From Auriscalpium vulgare (Eukaryota; Basidiomycota; Agaricomycetes; Russulales; Auriscalpiaceae): DNA of 64,000 nucleotides. Both the position numbers and the translations under genes were made by a program. The notes under the pieces were generated by a model. The model saw only the letters and a program-made list of their open reading frames with translations. It did not search any database and was not told the DNA's origin. The stretch covers positions 62,001 to 126,000 of the forward strand of contig JAHBBC010000008.1 in the NCBI GenBank assembly GCA_019915015.1, written 5' to 3'. Of this stretch, positions 34,111 through 45,880 are shown piece after piece. Numbering within the stretch: position 1 is the first letter of the stretch; every line of letters begins with the position of its first letter.

Positions 34111-34369
34111 AATCGCACCGAATGTTGCGTTCAGCACGCGCGTGTGCCATCGATTCGACGACGATCGAGAGTTGCAAGCTCGGGACGAGGGTTGATTGGT
34201 AGTTGAGATCTAACGTACAAGCGGTCCGTGAGCGAGATTCAGTGCGCTAGAGCCCCCCGACGACTTACGATGCGGCGAGATCGTGATGGTACGATGCTGA
34301 AGGCGAGCCTCGAGGAAGCGTGAGGGCAAAGACTCACACGCGCACGTCGCCTTCCCGCGCACGCCGCAC

Positions 34370-35293
34370 CGCCTTTCCGAGTCGACGCCGTCTTGACCTA
34401 CGCTGTGTCCCACCCAACCTGCGTTGCATCCGTCTTAGACCGACCATCGGTGTTGCGTGTTCAATGTCCGCAACCTGCTCTCCTCACCGCGCTCAAGCTT
34501 CGCGCGCGCGTCTCCCATCTGCGGCAGGGGCCTGACGCGAGCGTCTGGAGGGCGAGAGGCGTCGTAACGTGGAGGATAGCCGCTGAGAAAGGCGAGGTGC
34601 GTACCTGTCTCCATCACTGCTCGAGTTCTTTCTGACTTCTCTAGTCTCAGTCTCGACTCGAGGTCGTGTTGGTTGAGTTACGTCCGCAGGAGGGTCGCCG
34701 CACGACGTAGGGATTTAACCCGCTGCCACTTCACGACCAGCTGCTCAAGACAATCGGTGCAGCAGCGCCCCACCTACGCTCCCTGACTCTCGTCAATCTA
34801 ACACCCATCTCTCTGAAAGTTTACGAGTCTCGGGAATTTCACGCATCGCTATCCTCCTTGTCGCATCTGCGTATCAGCGTCGCGCCCTTCTGTCCGATCA
34901 CCGCATGCCCATCGTTAAATGTACTGCCACTGGCGGGAGACGGTCAACAAGTCTATCCTCCCGCACCTGAAAAATGTCGTTTCGCTCACCCTAGGCACCT
35001 CGGTGCTCGAGGCCAAGTGTCCCATCGCATGAGAACGCGTCTCATTTCCGCGGCTCAAACGCTTGTCGCTCGAAATCGACGTCGCCTCTTCTATTATGGA
35101 CGATGAAGCCCGAGAGGAGTCTGTGAGCCGACATTCGAGGCTCGAGTGGATTGACGTCTTGGGGTGGAAGTCACGCGATGAGTGCGTGCGCATCAGGAAG
35201 TATCAGAGCTCAGACAGTCCGGACAAGTGTGCTCATGAAGGGACTGAGGCTGTTACTTCCTTGCAAAACACGGATGTTCAGTACAGAGTCTGA
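34370..35293 (+). pseudogene. F-box-family (LRR-like) remnant
   Basis: The strand reads, in changing frames, APHLRSLTLVNLTPISLKVY, LSSLSHLRISVAPF, then WRETVNKSILPHLKNVVSL, FPRLKRLSLEIDVASSIMDD and SRHSRLEWIDVLGWKS. These match the layout of the intact F-box-like gene at 44739-45814 (PHLRVLTLANVTPL, FITHLQLSIAS, MLERAKGLVSITL, LPRLKYLALN, RHGQLEWIDLG). In-frame stops and frame changes show it is broken, and no F-box N-terminus is recognisable. Confidence 0.5.
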
Positions 35294-35413
35294 TTACATG
35301 ATCTCTCCCTCGATGCCTAAGCTACGTATCCAGTTAGTTGTCTCTATGACGTTCAATAATCATAAGTTAATGTCTGCTCCGCGAAATATTTGGCAACGAT
35401 ATTCAGAACCAGT

Positions 35414-37968
35414 TCAGCTTCGGAAGAGCAAACCGGCCAGATTCCCCACGGCCTCCAGGGCCTCCCGCCGATAATCGTCGTCACCCACCCTCACCGGCAC
35501 GTCCGGGTCGTCCTGGAACATGAGCGCCCTCGGCCAGGCGGGGTCGTACATGGGCCAATACATTGTACCGTTACCATGAGGATCGAGGTTGTTGACGAAG
35601 CGGACGATGTAGTCTTTCAGCTCGCCGTCCCCAAAAGAGTTGAGGAGGTCGGTCGCATGCGCCTGTCACAGAAGATCAGTTGCGTCTGACGCGGCCAGTA
35701 TTGTGGCACTTACAGCTCCGATCCACGGCGTCTCCTTCAGGCGCTTGCTCACTGTCTCCAGGTCAGCAATATAGCGCACACAGGTACGGATATAGCGCAC
35801 CGAAAGCCCATGCATTCTGCCTTGTCGCGAGATTCGTCAGGAAGAAGCGCCGCGGGCCGTGGAAGAACAGGTCGCCCTGGATGGCAGCGATCCGCTTCGT
35901 CTGCGCGCCGACAGCGTTGTCGCTGCCTGTACCAAATGGACACCCAGCTCTGAGTGCGCTGGGGTAGTGACGGAGAAGATTGTGCAGCTGGCCGTCAGTT
36001 GCGTTGGGTAGGATGTACTGCTTGAGGTAGTGTTTGACATCTTCGTCTGTGCTGGTGACCAAGACGGAAGGTAAGCATCAACCGTGTACTGAGGATAAGT
36101 TTCCGCACCGAAGATCTCGCGTAGTGATGGAGAAGAGTGATCCTTCGTCTTCCACGTTGCCTGCACGCACCATCAGCATACGGAAACGAAACTAAGGCAG
36201 GACCGAAACGCACCTGCAATGAACGGCACGTTCGCGACTTTGCCCTGCCTCACCATCTCCTGCGGAGACGCGCGAAGAAACTCGCCGTCTACACGCGGCA
36301 GCCATGGCAGTGCCATACCCTGGATTCCACACGACAGGATCAGAATGGAATGCGCATCGCATGCCGTGAAGGATGGCACGGCTCCACGCACCTGCACCCC
36401 GAGGAAGTTAGGCGTCTTGTCGATGGCCGCCTTCATGTCCACATACGGGAGAAATTTCAGGCAGCGTATGCTGTCGTTGCTGCGGTCGCATCCGGTCGAT
36501 TTGATGAGCGCGTCATAGTGTGTTTGTCCGTCTGTTCGTACACACAGAAGCGCATACAATCAGGTCATTCGGGCCAAAAGTGATGTGAGAGGATTGTGTG
36601 GCACCTAGAATGTCGCCGACGGTGGTCGGCCCGCCGGACTGCATGACCGCTCCGCGGAAGAGCCCTTCAGTGTCTCCGCCGTTCGCGAGCATGTGAAGAG
36701 AGACTGAGGTTGCTCCGGCGCTCTGTCCCCATCTGCCATCCGATGAATGTTCAGCTACAGGGTGAGAAAGTGGCTGACCGCAGAACTTTAACTTACATCG
36801 TCACTTTCTGGGGATCGCCCCCGAATTTGCGGACGTACTTCTGCACCCAACGCATGGCGAGACGTTCTGCAGGAGATGAGGGGGAAAAATGCAAGAGGGG
36901 TGAAGAGACTGACGATCTTGGAGACCTAAGTTCGCTATGCCGGCGTCTTGGGCTTCCCTCCCGGCAATGAAGCCGAAAGCTATGATTGCGCGTGATTGTC
37001 AGTCCGAGCGCCTTCCTAGGAAAAGATGAGAATACTAGCCGGAGAGACTGGACGAGGAAATGCAGTATTAGACACACGTGTCATCAAAAGCAGAGAACAA
37101 TTTGCTCACCGATAGTTTATGCTAACGAAGATGATCGGCTGCCCGAGCTCGACCGACCTCGATGCGACGCCTGCACCGTCATAGCTACGCAATAACAGCG
37201 CATAAGGATTTTTCCTGACCATAACGAGGGGACGTACGATGCTGCTCCGCCGATCTGGAAAAGACCTACAAGATACCATGAGCAACCACGCACACTGCCG
37301 TAAACAAGCATGCAGGCATACCTCCATGAATGAACTAATGCATACGAGCGTCAATAGCCACCCCATGCGCGGACCGTATGTGTACTCACAAACACGACTG
37401 GAAGGTCCGTATCCTCCCTCGCCCCAGCCGGGCGCGCAACATTCAGCGTCAAACCTGTGCGCAGTGGATCAGCACGCGCACACCTGCCAGCCGAACAAGC
37501 CACCCACAGTCCTCGCTCTGCGGAACATTCAGCTCATAAACCTTCGATACCACGGCGTTCACCGAGTCGCGCAGCGAGCCGTTGACCCACGCCGGGACGC
37601 GCATCTGGTGCTGCGGACACGCCGCGCCGTACGCATCGGCGTAGATATTACCCTCATAAGGCGGATGTAGCCGGGGGCGTTCAAAGCGTATGCTATTGAG
37701 GGGCGGAAGATGAGTAAGCGGAATAGGAGCGGTCGGCCGAGACGTACGCAGGGGATGCATATGGGATGCCGCGGAATTCTTCAACTTGGCGGGTCAGGTC
37801 GGTGCGCCCTATGATCCATGCATCATCCAGTTCGACGATGGATGGTGCAATGGCATCGACGACGTGGACATTCAAAGGTTGTTGAGATTCGCCCGTTGGG
37901 ATTGGCGGCGGGCGGGCAGCGGCGAGGGCGACATGCGCAGCGAGAAGAAGAGGGACCAATGGAAGCAT
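35414..37968 (-). CDS. Secreted type-B carboxylesterase / lipase
   Basis: Alpha/beta-hydrolase of the carboxylesterase type-B family, hydrolysing carboxylic or lipid esters, probably outside the cell. ATG 37968 begins a signal peptide (MLPLVPLLLAAHVALAAARP). Family landmarks follow in order across many small exons: EFRGIPYA, SEDCLTLNV, oxyanion loop FIHGGLFQIGG, VSINYR, nucleophile WGQSAGATSVSLH (Ser), NVEDEGSLFS (acid) and GAAHATDLLNSFG (His). The end is at 35414. All splice junctions I tested are GT..AG and keep the frame. One exon is only 13 nt (TTCATTCATGGAG, about 37319-37331) and supplies part of the oxyanion loop. Length (about 540 residues) is usual for the family. Confidence 0.85.
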
Positions 37969-38017
37969 GATCGTGAAAGGCAGGAAATCTGGACTGTGCG
38001 GAAGTAAGGTCGCGCAG

Positions 38018-38024
38018 TTATATA
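38018..38024 (-). promoter_or_regulatory. TATA box of the carboxylesterase gene
   Basis: TATATAA on the minus strand, about 50 nt upstream of the ATG at 37968, a usual position for a fungal TATA element with a short 5' leader. Confidence 0.55.
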
Positions 38025-38029
38025 GCGTT

Positions 38030-39462
38030 GAAGGCAGTGAAGGGGCGTGGGGCCGGGGAGGTAGGGAAATGAGAACGGCGCGGGATAGCGACGGCGAGAC
38101 TTATACGGCCTCAGGGGATCTGCGTGTGGTTAGGTCATAGATAGTTTCCGCAAGGGCGCCGCATCGAATGCCATATATGCACACGGGAAAGGATGGGATA
38201 GCATCCCAAGCGGGGAACCGATAGCGCGATGAACCGAATACATCCCCAGTCTGTGCACCGCAGCATTTGTCCCACCGGCAGCGACGCGACATGACCAGAG
38301 TAATAAGCGAGCATCCTAGCAGTTCAGTGAGTTTGTCGGGTTGTGAGAGAAAAAAGGACGACATACGCACTCTGTAGATTGCGAGAATAAATGCGATTTT
38401 CACATGCCTTCGCGAGACAGGCAGCACGCCATAGGAGGATAGCCCACCAACGCCGATGGAGGCACAGCACGACTTCTGGTATATCCGAACGAGCGTCGCT
38501 GAGATGTGGCGAGTGGCGAGACGTGTCGGAATGCGGAAAGACGCGTCATTGGATGATTTCGGCGGCTTCAGCAAAGAGGCGGGGCTCAGCGTACGCACAG
38601 CTTGATTACCATAATGGTCCGAGTCGGTCCGGACGGCTCTCACCAGACACACTGCCGAGAGGCAGATGGACTGTGGAAATGGGTGGACAGAGGGGGACAG
38701 CGGCGGCGTCGGAATCATAGGCGAGCGGAAATGATAAGGCCTCAGGCTGTCTCGCGCACCGGAGATCCCTAGGTGTGATAATCAAACGGAAGTGAGCGGA
38801 AGTGAAGCGATGGCACCAGATGAGAACCATGCTACTTACACACCTGTGCGGCGTCTCGTCATGAGCAGACGGACAAACACCATCGAACCTGACATTGACG
38901 TTACGAGGCCGTTGCTTCATCTTGTGAGCGTAAGGAGCAGGATTTGATCAACGCTGATCAGCCAAGTCCTGGTACAGGTCTCCACGCTGTAGCTGTAGCG
39001 TGAAGACTGCTTGAATATGGTTGTCAACCGTATGTGGGGAGCAAGTAGGGAGTTCAGTGACAGCAGTTGGGCCGGCCCGGCATGGCCGCGGCCGGGCCGC
39101 CGCCGATGAGCTATGCCCGGTAACGGCCATGACGCAAGGTATCTATCGACCGAACGGCGAAGCAGAACACCCACATGTTCTGACCAGACAGCTAACCGAC
39201 ATGTGGTGCGTCGCTATGTGCGCCCAGTTCCTTGCGGTTACATTGGCAGCGGAGCCCATTTTTTTATGCAGCTATCCAGCGTCGAGAGCCTACTTTTCGA
39301 GTGCGAGACCCCGTCTTCGCAGTGTACCGTAACTTGTTGTTGTAGCTATTTCTGAAATTGAATCAATCACAAAATTGACTGCTCTGCGTGGACACACAAA
39401 AATGGCCAAGAAAGTGTACTGTACACGCACGCAGACTCCTCACCCTCATTCTGCTCATCGTC
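38030..39462. other. Spacer without supported gene
   Basis: A 205-codon minus-strand frame (38718-38101) has scattered hydrophobic stretches but no family motif or gene structure. A GC-rich inverted repeat (GGCCCGGC / GCCGGGCC) lies near 39075-39098. Confidence 0.4.
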
Positions 39463-41064
39463 CTATGTGCTAACATCAGAATCAGAGATGTCCTCAGACG
39501 AGTCATCCTCCTCCTCCTCCTCCTCCGAGCTGCTAAAGAAACCAGCTAGGTTGTCGTTGTCATTGTTTTCGTCCTCTTCGTCGCCCTTCTCAAACTCCGG
39601 CTCCCAGCTCCACTGAATCACCAGGCCTGGTACCGCCTCCTGCAGCGCACGGGCACACGCCTCGTCCTCGTCATACCCCACCACCTCCAAATTCTTCAGC
39701 AAATTCCCGGCGACAGCCCGCGCCGCCAAGCATCGCGGCAACGTGTCCCGGAGGACGGTCTCCGCCAACGCGGCCGCACGGACGTTGACCACAAGGGTGG
39801 AGAGCGCAGGCAGGATGCCCGGCGCGCACTCGAACGCGGCGCAGAACGGGGGCACCGCACCGCCTTTCACCGTGACGTGGTGCAGCCTAGGCGCACTCCC
39901 GAGGGCATCGAGCCACGCCGCGTCGAGCGCATCGCCTCGGACAGTGAGCACCTCCAGGTGCGTCGATGCAAGGGACTTCAACACGGCTGGGACATTCGTC
40001 CACCCGCTGAACCGAACCGTCAGAGCGGGTGCGCCGTCCGTATCTCCGCTGCGCCATGCGCCCATTTCCACATCGCCCTCGCAGTCGAGCTTCGCAGACA
40101 GCTTGACATCGGCACGCGAGATGGCGGCATGGGCGCATCTGATCATCGCGGGGAAGAGTGTGGGGAGTTCGGCCGACACGGTCCAGTTGACATCGCACCC
40201 GACACGGACACCTGCAGGAAGTGCGATGTGCTCGAGGATGCGCGGCACATGATCGGTGTATCCAGCGAGGGTGAGGTATCGCAGTGCCGGGAGCAGGGTG
40301 ACCGGCACCCCGTCAGTGTCCTCCAGCGTGATTCGCAGCGACAGCCGCTCCAGCGCGGGCATCCTTCCCAGCGGAGCAAGAATGGAGGTTAACTCTGCGC
40401 CGTTCAGTTGAGCGAGAAAGGCCATGTCAACGGAGACGAGCTGCGCGAGCAGCAGTGGAGTCCAGTTCTGCGGTTCCCATGTGATCACAGACAGGTGCCG
40501 CAACTCCGGCAGGCCTGCTGCGCCGGAGAACACTGGCGGGGCATCCGGGAGGAGGCGTTCTTGGTCGTAGGTTTTGATGATTATGGTGTGAAGAAGCGGT
40601 GCGGGCGTGCAGAGTGGGCGCAGTTGATAAAGGTACGTGCGCAGGTGCACGATGGTCGCGAGATTAGCGCCGATGAACGAGGTATCGGAGAGCGCCTCGG
40701 AGGGGCGGTCAGAGGAGAAATCGTTGCACCAGACTGTCAGCGGCACGTTTTGAGCGCGGGTGACAAAGGCGGCGGCCCAGCAGTCTCCGAGCAGGGATGG
40801 GAGCGCGATGTTGGACGCCCAGAGAACGGGGTTACGGAGGGCGATGTTGCGCCAGCGCTGGCAGACATGGGTGGCCGTCAGCCATCCTAGTTTGTATTTG
40901 CGCTTGCGATGTGCGGCCCGGGATCGTTCTGAGCGAGGCGGGTCAATTGAGGAGAGCGTGGAGAAGATGAGGGTAAGGATTTCCGGCGGCAGGCGGGCAA
41001 CGGGGACGTCAGGATGCATGAAGGCAGGTCCGCACTCCCTGCAAGCAACTAGTGAGTTATGCAA
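39463..41064 (-). CDS. F-box protein with acidic C-terminal tail
   Basis: Single-exon gene of 533 residues. An F-box-like segment spans about residues 22-82 (VARLPPEILTLIFSTL ... ATHVCQRWRNIALRNPVLW), the part that would bind Skp1 in an SCF ubiquitin ligase. The remainder has leucine-rich, repeat-like strands (PALRYLTLAGYTDHVPRIL, LASTHLEVLTVRGDALD), as in the large F-box families of Agaricomycetes, likely the substrate-binding part. The last 45 residues are almost all Asp, Glu and Ser. The start ATG at 41064 yields MHNSLVACRECGPAF; no lesion seen. The substrate is unknown. Confidence 0.8.
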   Translation of the reverse strand: MHNSLVACRECGPAFMHPDVPVARLPPEILTLIFSTLSSIDPPRSERSRAAHRKRKYKLGWLTATHVCQRWRNIALRNPVLWASNIALPSLLGDCWAAAFVTRAQNVPLTVWCNDFSSDRPSEALSDTSFIGANLATIVHLRTYLYQLRPLCTPAPLLHTIIIKTYDQERLLPDAPPVFSGAAGLPELRHLSVITWEPQNWTPLLLAQLVSVDMAFLAQLNGAELTSILAPLGRMPALERLSLRITLEDTDGVPVTLLPALRYLTLAGYTDHVPRILEHIALPAGVRVGCDVNWTVSAELPTLFPAMIRCAHAAISRADVKLSAKLDCEGDVEMGAWRSGDTDGAPALTVRFSGWTNVPAVLKSLASTHLEVLTVRGDALDAAWLDALGSAPRLHHVTVKGGAVPPFCAAFECAPGILPALSTLVVNVRAAALAETVLRDTLPRCLAARAVAGNLLKNLEVVGYDEDEACARALQEAVPGLVIQWSWEPEFEKGDEEDENNDNDNLAGFFSSSEEEEEEDDSSEDISDSDVST

Positions 41065-41744
41065 TTCCTTGAGGACGAGCTGAAGGTGCTTACTATGGGG
41101 AGGACCAGTGGCAGGAGCTCGTCGCCCCGTCGTCGAGTGCCAAGTGCTTGTGCGTCCTACACCGTGTCACCGTCAGGCATGGCGACCCTGGCTGTGGTAG
41201 ACGGACTGTACCGCACTCACCCAGCGACGTCCGAGCTCTGGCGCCGGTGGTTTGAGTTGTTTGAGCCGGGATGATCGTGGACAGCGACGGGGAGGGGACG
41301 TCGAGTTGTCGGCGCCGGCCTCGGCATCGGGCCGCGCAACCTTGTTCCAAATCGGGGTCTCGGACAGCTCGCTGCTCCCCTCGCCAGATGTCTTCATCGT
41401 CTTTGGTGACATGCAGTACGTAGTGCTTTGTATCCGCCATACTCGCCCGCTGACAAGGATGTCCCCACTAGTAGCCGTTCCTCCGCCAGCTCCCCGCCGC
41501 GGACCCCGTCGCGCTCAGGCTCTACGCCTTGCCTCCCAGCCGCGCGCCATGTGTGTGTCTTGTCGAATCTTCTGACACTGCGCTTCCTCAATGCCATCCT
41601 CTCCAGTCATCGGATGTGAGAATGTGCAGAATTCGCTAGATCCAGAATATTGCCAACAATCCCACATGAATGCGATACAGAGCTGCGTGCTGAGTGGAGC
41701 ACACCCGTCTAAAGACGTAGCCTACTACTAACGGCCAAATGATA
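41065..41744. other. Spacer without supported gene
   Basis: Short ORFs only. Nothing I recognise. Confidence 0.4.
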
Positions 41745-43911
41745 CTAGGCACCCGTCTTCGCAGGCTTCCACTCCGCCAAATACCTCGTGATCGCAGCGA
41801 GGCCCTTCTCCTGCACTGCGAGGACGGATGCGTCGACCTCGCCGTACCACGTGGCGAGGTCAGAGCAGTGGAAGCCGCCTGCACTCAGACCAATCGACTG
41901 TTCTGGCGTGTCCGAAACATAGGTGAACGGCGATGACACGGTCGCATACAACCAGGGATCGCCTGTATGACGATCCGAAAAAATGCTCAGTGGGATGATG
42001 CGGACAAAAGGAAGACTCTTGTGCTCACGCTGTCCGTTGCCGAAGTAAAGATGCTTGGTTTGCACGTTCCACCCCTCGTATGCTTGATTCGTGCGCTCTA
42101 CCTGCGGCGCTGTAGGCCGCGGGAACGCAGTAGGGAAGTACTGCTGGCAAAGTCGCTGCGCCCCAGAGTTAGCGCTAAAGTTGCAATTACGGGATGTGGA
42201 CGCGCACCTCATCGTAGGAAGGTTGCATGATGCGAGAGACTATCGTCGGGTGTGGACTGGGCGCGGATTCCGGGAAGAAGCCCATTTCAGTGCAGCTGCA
42301 AAGCGATGCCGCAGGCGTCAGCACGGTTTGAGAGTGGCTATGTGACCATAGCCAAGAGCACCTACACAATCCACATCCACGAGCGGTCGTCATTGCCGAG
42401 AGATGTGTCTGTCCAGTATGGGTCGCTTGTGTCGTGGCTTCCCAGGCACGATCTGGCAACAAGGCAGGGTCAACCCATGTGCACGTCATGGTCGCTGAGA
42501 CGTACTCCGCGTCCCAATCACCGCATACTTGGGCTGGAGTCAGCGCGAGTCATCGTGGGCTAACATGGCACTCACAGCCCGCGTAGTAGCTGTCTGTCCA
42601 GTATTTTCCCCACGCCGCGAGGGCGTACTCACCGCCGCGGCCCTTCGGGCCCGCGTTCACGCCATCTACGACCTCCAAAGCGTCGCAGAAATCGTAGAAT
42701 ATCGATGCGTCCTCCCCGGGGGCCAGTGCTTGCCAAGTGTACAGATTATACTTCACTGTGCCGCTGTGTGAGCGTGTATCCTCCAGCAGACAAGGAGAGC
42801 ACTTACACGCGCCGGCAAAGTCGTCTAGGTGCACAATGTCATCCATGCCGAAAGAAGCTTTGACCGCGTCGATGGCGGTCTGGTTCTTGCCCATAAGGAT
42901 GCTGTCGAGGCGGATAATGGCGGCCTGCAAGTCGAGCGAGCAGTTCTGAGGCATGTGTTGCCGGGCGGGCTCGAAGTACGCCCAGAAGTCACTGCCGCGT
43001 AGTCAGCGGTTTGTTTGGGTGGGAGACACGATTAGCTGGCGTACGTGATGCTCTCGACGACGGCAGATGAAGCGTAAGAGGCGGCAAACAGGCCAGGCTT
43101 ACTGCAGCAAAGGCTTAGATCCGCGTCAGTGCCTATGACTAGCCCACTCACTTGACAGTGGTGAATGCCGTCAAAGCACCTGCGCATCCAATTTCGTAAG
43201 CCGATGCCTTATGCTGGATGATGTAGCTGACTTACCTGCATAGCTTCCACCGACGAGCACCCACGGCGCCTTATCCGGACCAACCTGGTCGCCCCCGGGG
43301 AACGGCAGCTTCACATTCTTCGCAAAGTACTCCAGGTCATCGATCGCCTGCTGAATCGTGTGCAAGCGCAGACTCTCTACACTTAGGTCCGGCAAGGGGT
43401 TCGACAGCCCGTAGAAGCGGTGCTCGAGCACGATCGTGGCGCCGTTGTGAGCCTGCGCGATCTGCCCATTAATGGTGTCGCTCGTGAGGAAGCCCGTATA
43501 TCCTAATGAGGCTGGCATGAGATCCACTGCGGATGCGGGGGAGTGCAGTGACATACCGTCCGCGTTGGTTTCACCGGGTGTTGTGAGAACGATGACGCCG
43601 CCTGCCCATTCCCGTCAGGATATACCGTCCGCATGATACAGACGGAGCAACGCACCAGGCTTGTAGTATTCCCAGGTGGACCAGTAGCGCTGCTGGAACG
43701 TGCCCAGGCCAGGGTTGTTGTGGTCAATGAGCTGGTCAAACGTGTACAGCGTGTCGAGCGGCGGCAGCTGCTCGCCCGACTGCGCGTGAAGACGCGCGCC
43801 ATCGCCCGCGGAGATGCGCGGTGGTAAGGGGAGCGGGGGTGTCGCGCCGCGCCTGACGCACTGCGCGAGGGGCACGGCGGCGAAGAGTACGGCCAGGAGG
43901 TGCAGCATCAT
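41745..43911 (-). CDS. Secreted serine carboxypeptidase, family S28
   Basis: Relative of lysosomal Pro-X carboxypeptidase and DPP7, here probably secreted, cleaving after proline or small peptides. ATG 43911 gives a signal peptide (MMLHLLAVLFAAVPLAQC). Landmarks across about nine exons: FDQLIDHNNPGLGTFQQRYW, VIVLTTPGETNADGY, ATIVLEHRFYG, nucleophile VLVGGSYAG with ALTAF after an intron, MGKNQTAIDAV, a WTDSYYAGC segment, SWMWIVCTEMGFFPES, catalytic Asp in GQRDPWLYATVSSP and catalytic His in GGFHCSDL. Introns are 45-70 bp GT..AG and all tested junctions keep the frame. The stop at 41745 follows EWKPAKTGA. No lesion seen. Confidence 0.88.
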
Positions 43912-44738
43912 GGCGGGATGATGGACTAACTAGTAGCTAGTCTCGCGCGCACCTCGTTACTCTCTTTATCACCGCCACTAAGAAGTGGTCGCACATCGGA
44001 TGAATACCAGGAGCCGATATCTTGTCGTTCGTGATCGAAGGGCACGGTAGCATGTGCCATGCGCTCTCCCACAAGGTACGGGTACGGCAGTAGTGTATTA
44101 CCTGAGAAGCGCATGATATGCAGTAGATAGACGAGCGCATACTTTTGGGGGTATTGGGAGGTATTGGGTGAAGACTTCAGCAGCACTTGAAGATGATGAG
44201 CAGCAATGATTCGTGGTCCGACGGGTTCTGACCTGGTCCGACGCCGAGCGAGAGGAATATGCATATGTCAAGATAGTTGAGCGCGTCGATAGTACGGAAC
44301 CCCGACAAGTATCCGCCACGCACGCGTGCTTTTTTCTGCTTCGATTCGTCCCCTCGTGGCCATGCACTTGTGGGAGGTCGAAAAACGGCAGACAGAGGCC
44401 GCGCTGTGCTCCCCCGAGCGACTCGGGAGGTGTGCCATCAATTCGAATATCCTATTTCCTCGACCCTCCGCTAGTACCGCGATCGTGCGATTTGAGATGG
44501 ATTGATACATAGGCTCTAGACTGCACTTTGCTGAGAGAGGTGGAGAGACAGAGGGAAGGTCGTCCAGGACTGGGCCATAGAGCAAGGATATCACGGAGTC
44601 GTTGCGTTGTTTGCTTCTGTTGTCCAAAAGCTTTAGATCCTAACACAGCCAAATATCAGCGACTAAATACCGGCCGGGCTACAGCCTCATACTAGCCTTG
44701 TCAGACTCATCGGAGTCATAGCCCATCCTATAGTCACC
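43912..44738. other. Spacer without gene
   Basis: Promoter side of the peptidase gene (minus strand) and of the F-box-like gene (plus strand). No clear core promoter element. Confidence 0.4.
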
Positions 44739-45814
44739 ATGCCTGTTTCCCTCCCCGCTGAGATCATTATCATGGTTGTGAACGGAGTTTCTTCTGCCAA
44801 CGACTGTCGAAGCCTCCGCGCCGTCGACAAGGCTTTCTGCAACGCCGCCACACCCACCGCCTTCCGCACTGTAGGCGCAACGAATCGGCGCGACAGTGCC
44901 CTTGGCCTTGTTAGCCTTTTGGAATCAGACCTTGCTGAGTACGTGGAGGAGGCAGTATACCGCGATTCGGCTGCGGATGAGAATGGCGACAAGGTGATTG
45001 CTGCTGATGAAGGTGCGCTGGGACCCTGTTCGAGTTCATTCGCAGATGCTGAGAGCGCATTTCAGATGCAGGTTACGCGCCTGCCATCGAGGACTCGCTC
45101 GTCCGCGCGTTTTCGCTTGCAGCACAGCTGCCCCGCGTGAAGTCGCTCCGCTTTACATTCCATCCCAAATACTCCGACGCGCTCCAGGACCTTCACGCAG
45201 ATGCCTTCCGTGGGAACGACGTCCCTGCACAACTGCACATGCAGCATGCCCTGATTGCAACTGTTGGTGGAGCCGCGCCGCACCTGCGTGTCCTCACGCT
45301 GGCGAATGTCACCCCGCTGCGTCATGCAGTCTACAACTCCTCAGCTTTCACCGCGGTACTTCCTTTCATCACGCACCTGCAGTTGAGCATAGCATCCCAC
45401 AAATCTGGGCCTTACAGTTTAAACACCTCAGGCTCAACGGACATCCTAAAGTTCTGGCACCTGGTGGTGCACAACGGCATGCTCGAGCGCGCAAAAGGCC
45501 TTGTGTCAATAACACTCACCAGCGACACGCGGTTCGTCTTCAAAGCCATCAGCTGGCGACTGGTCATGTTGCCGCGGCTGAAGTATCTGGCTTTGAACAC
45601 GTCGTCAGGCTCTGGTATTGATTGGCCCACGCATGTCATGGAGGATTTCGTGGCACGCCACGGACAGCTTGAGTGGATCGACTTGGGCATCGGGGCGGAT
45701 AAGGTACGGTGGGTGCGGCATACACACGCAGATCCCAAAGACGTGTCGGAGTGCGAGATGCCGCCCAGCGTGGCGTTGAAACAGACCGGACCACGAGGAC
45801 GGATGAGACAGTAG
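44739..45814 (+). CDS. F-box-like protein, intact copy
   Basis: Two exons, 44739-45012 and 45072-45814, with a 59-bp intron (GTGCGC...TGCAG), giving 338 residues. The N-terminus MPVSLPAEIIIMVVNGVSSA followed by CRSLRAVDKAFCNAATPTAFRTV has the shape of an F-box in this fungal group. The rest carries short leucine-rich strands (LPRVKSLRFTFHP, APHLRVLTLANVTPL, LPRLKYLALN). Probably a ubiquitin-ligase adaptor, by family resemblance only. Three broken relatives lie nearby (34370, 47040, 49225), making this the reference copy. The C-terminal 40 residues after LEWIDLGIG look unlike the rest, and the natural end may differ. Confidence 0.65.
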
Positions 45815-45880
45815 GACGGCCCTCTGATTCTTTGCCTTCAGTACGTTATTACAAGCTTTGTGAGCGCCTTACAGCATCAC

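Noticed and set aside
38101..38718. 205-codon minus-strand ORF
   Set aside because: No recognisable motif or intron pattern, and its composition does not stand out from spacer DNA.
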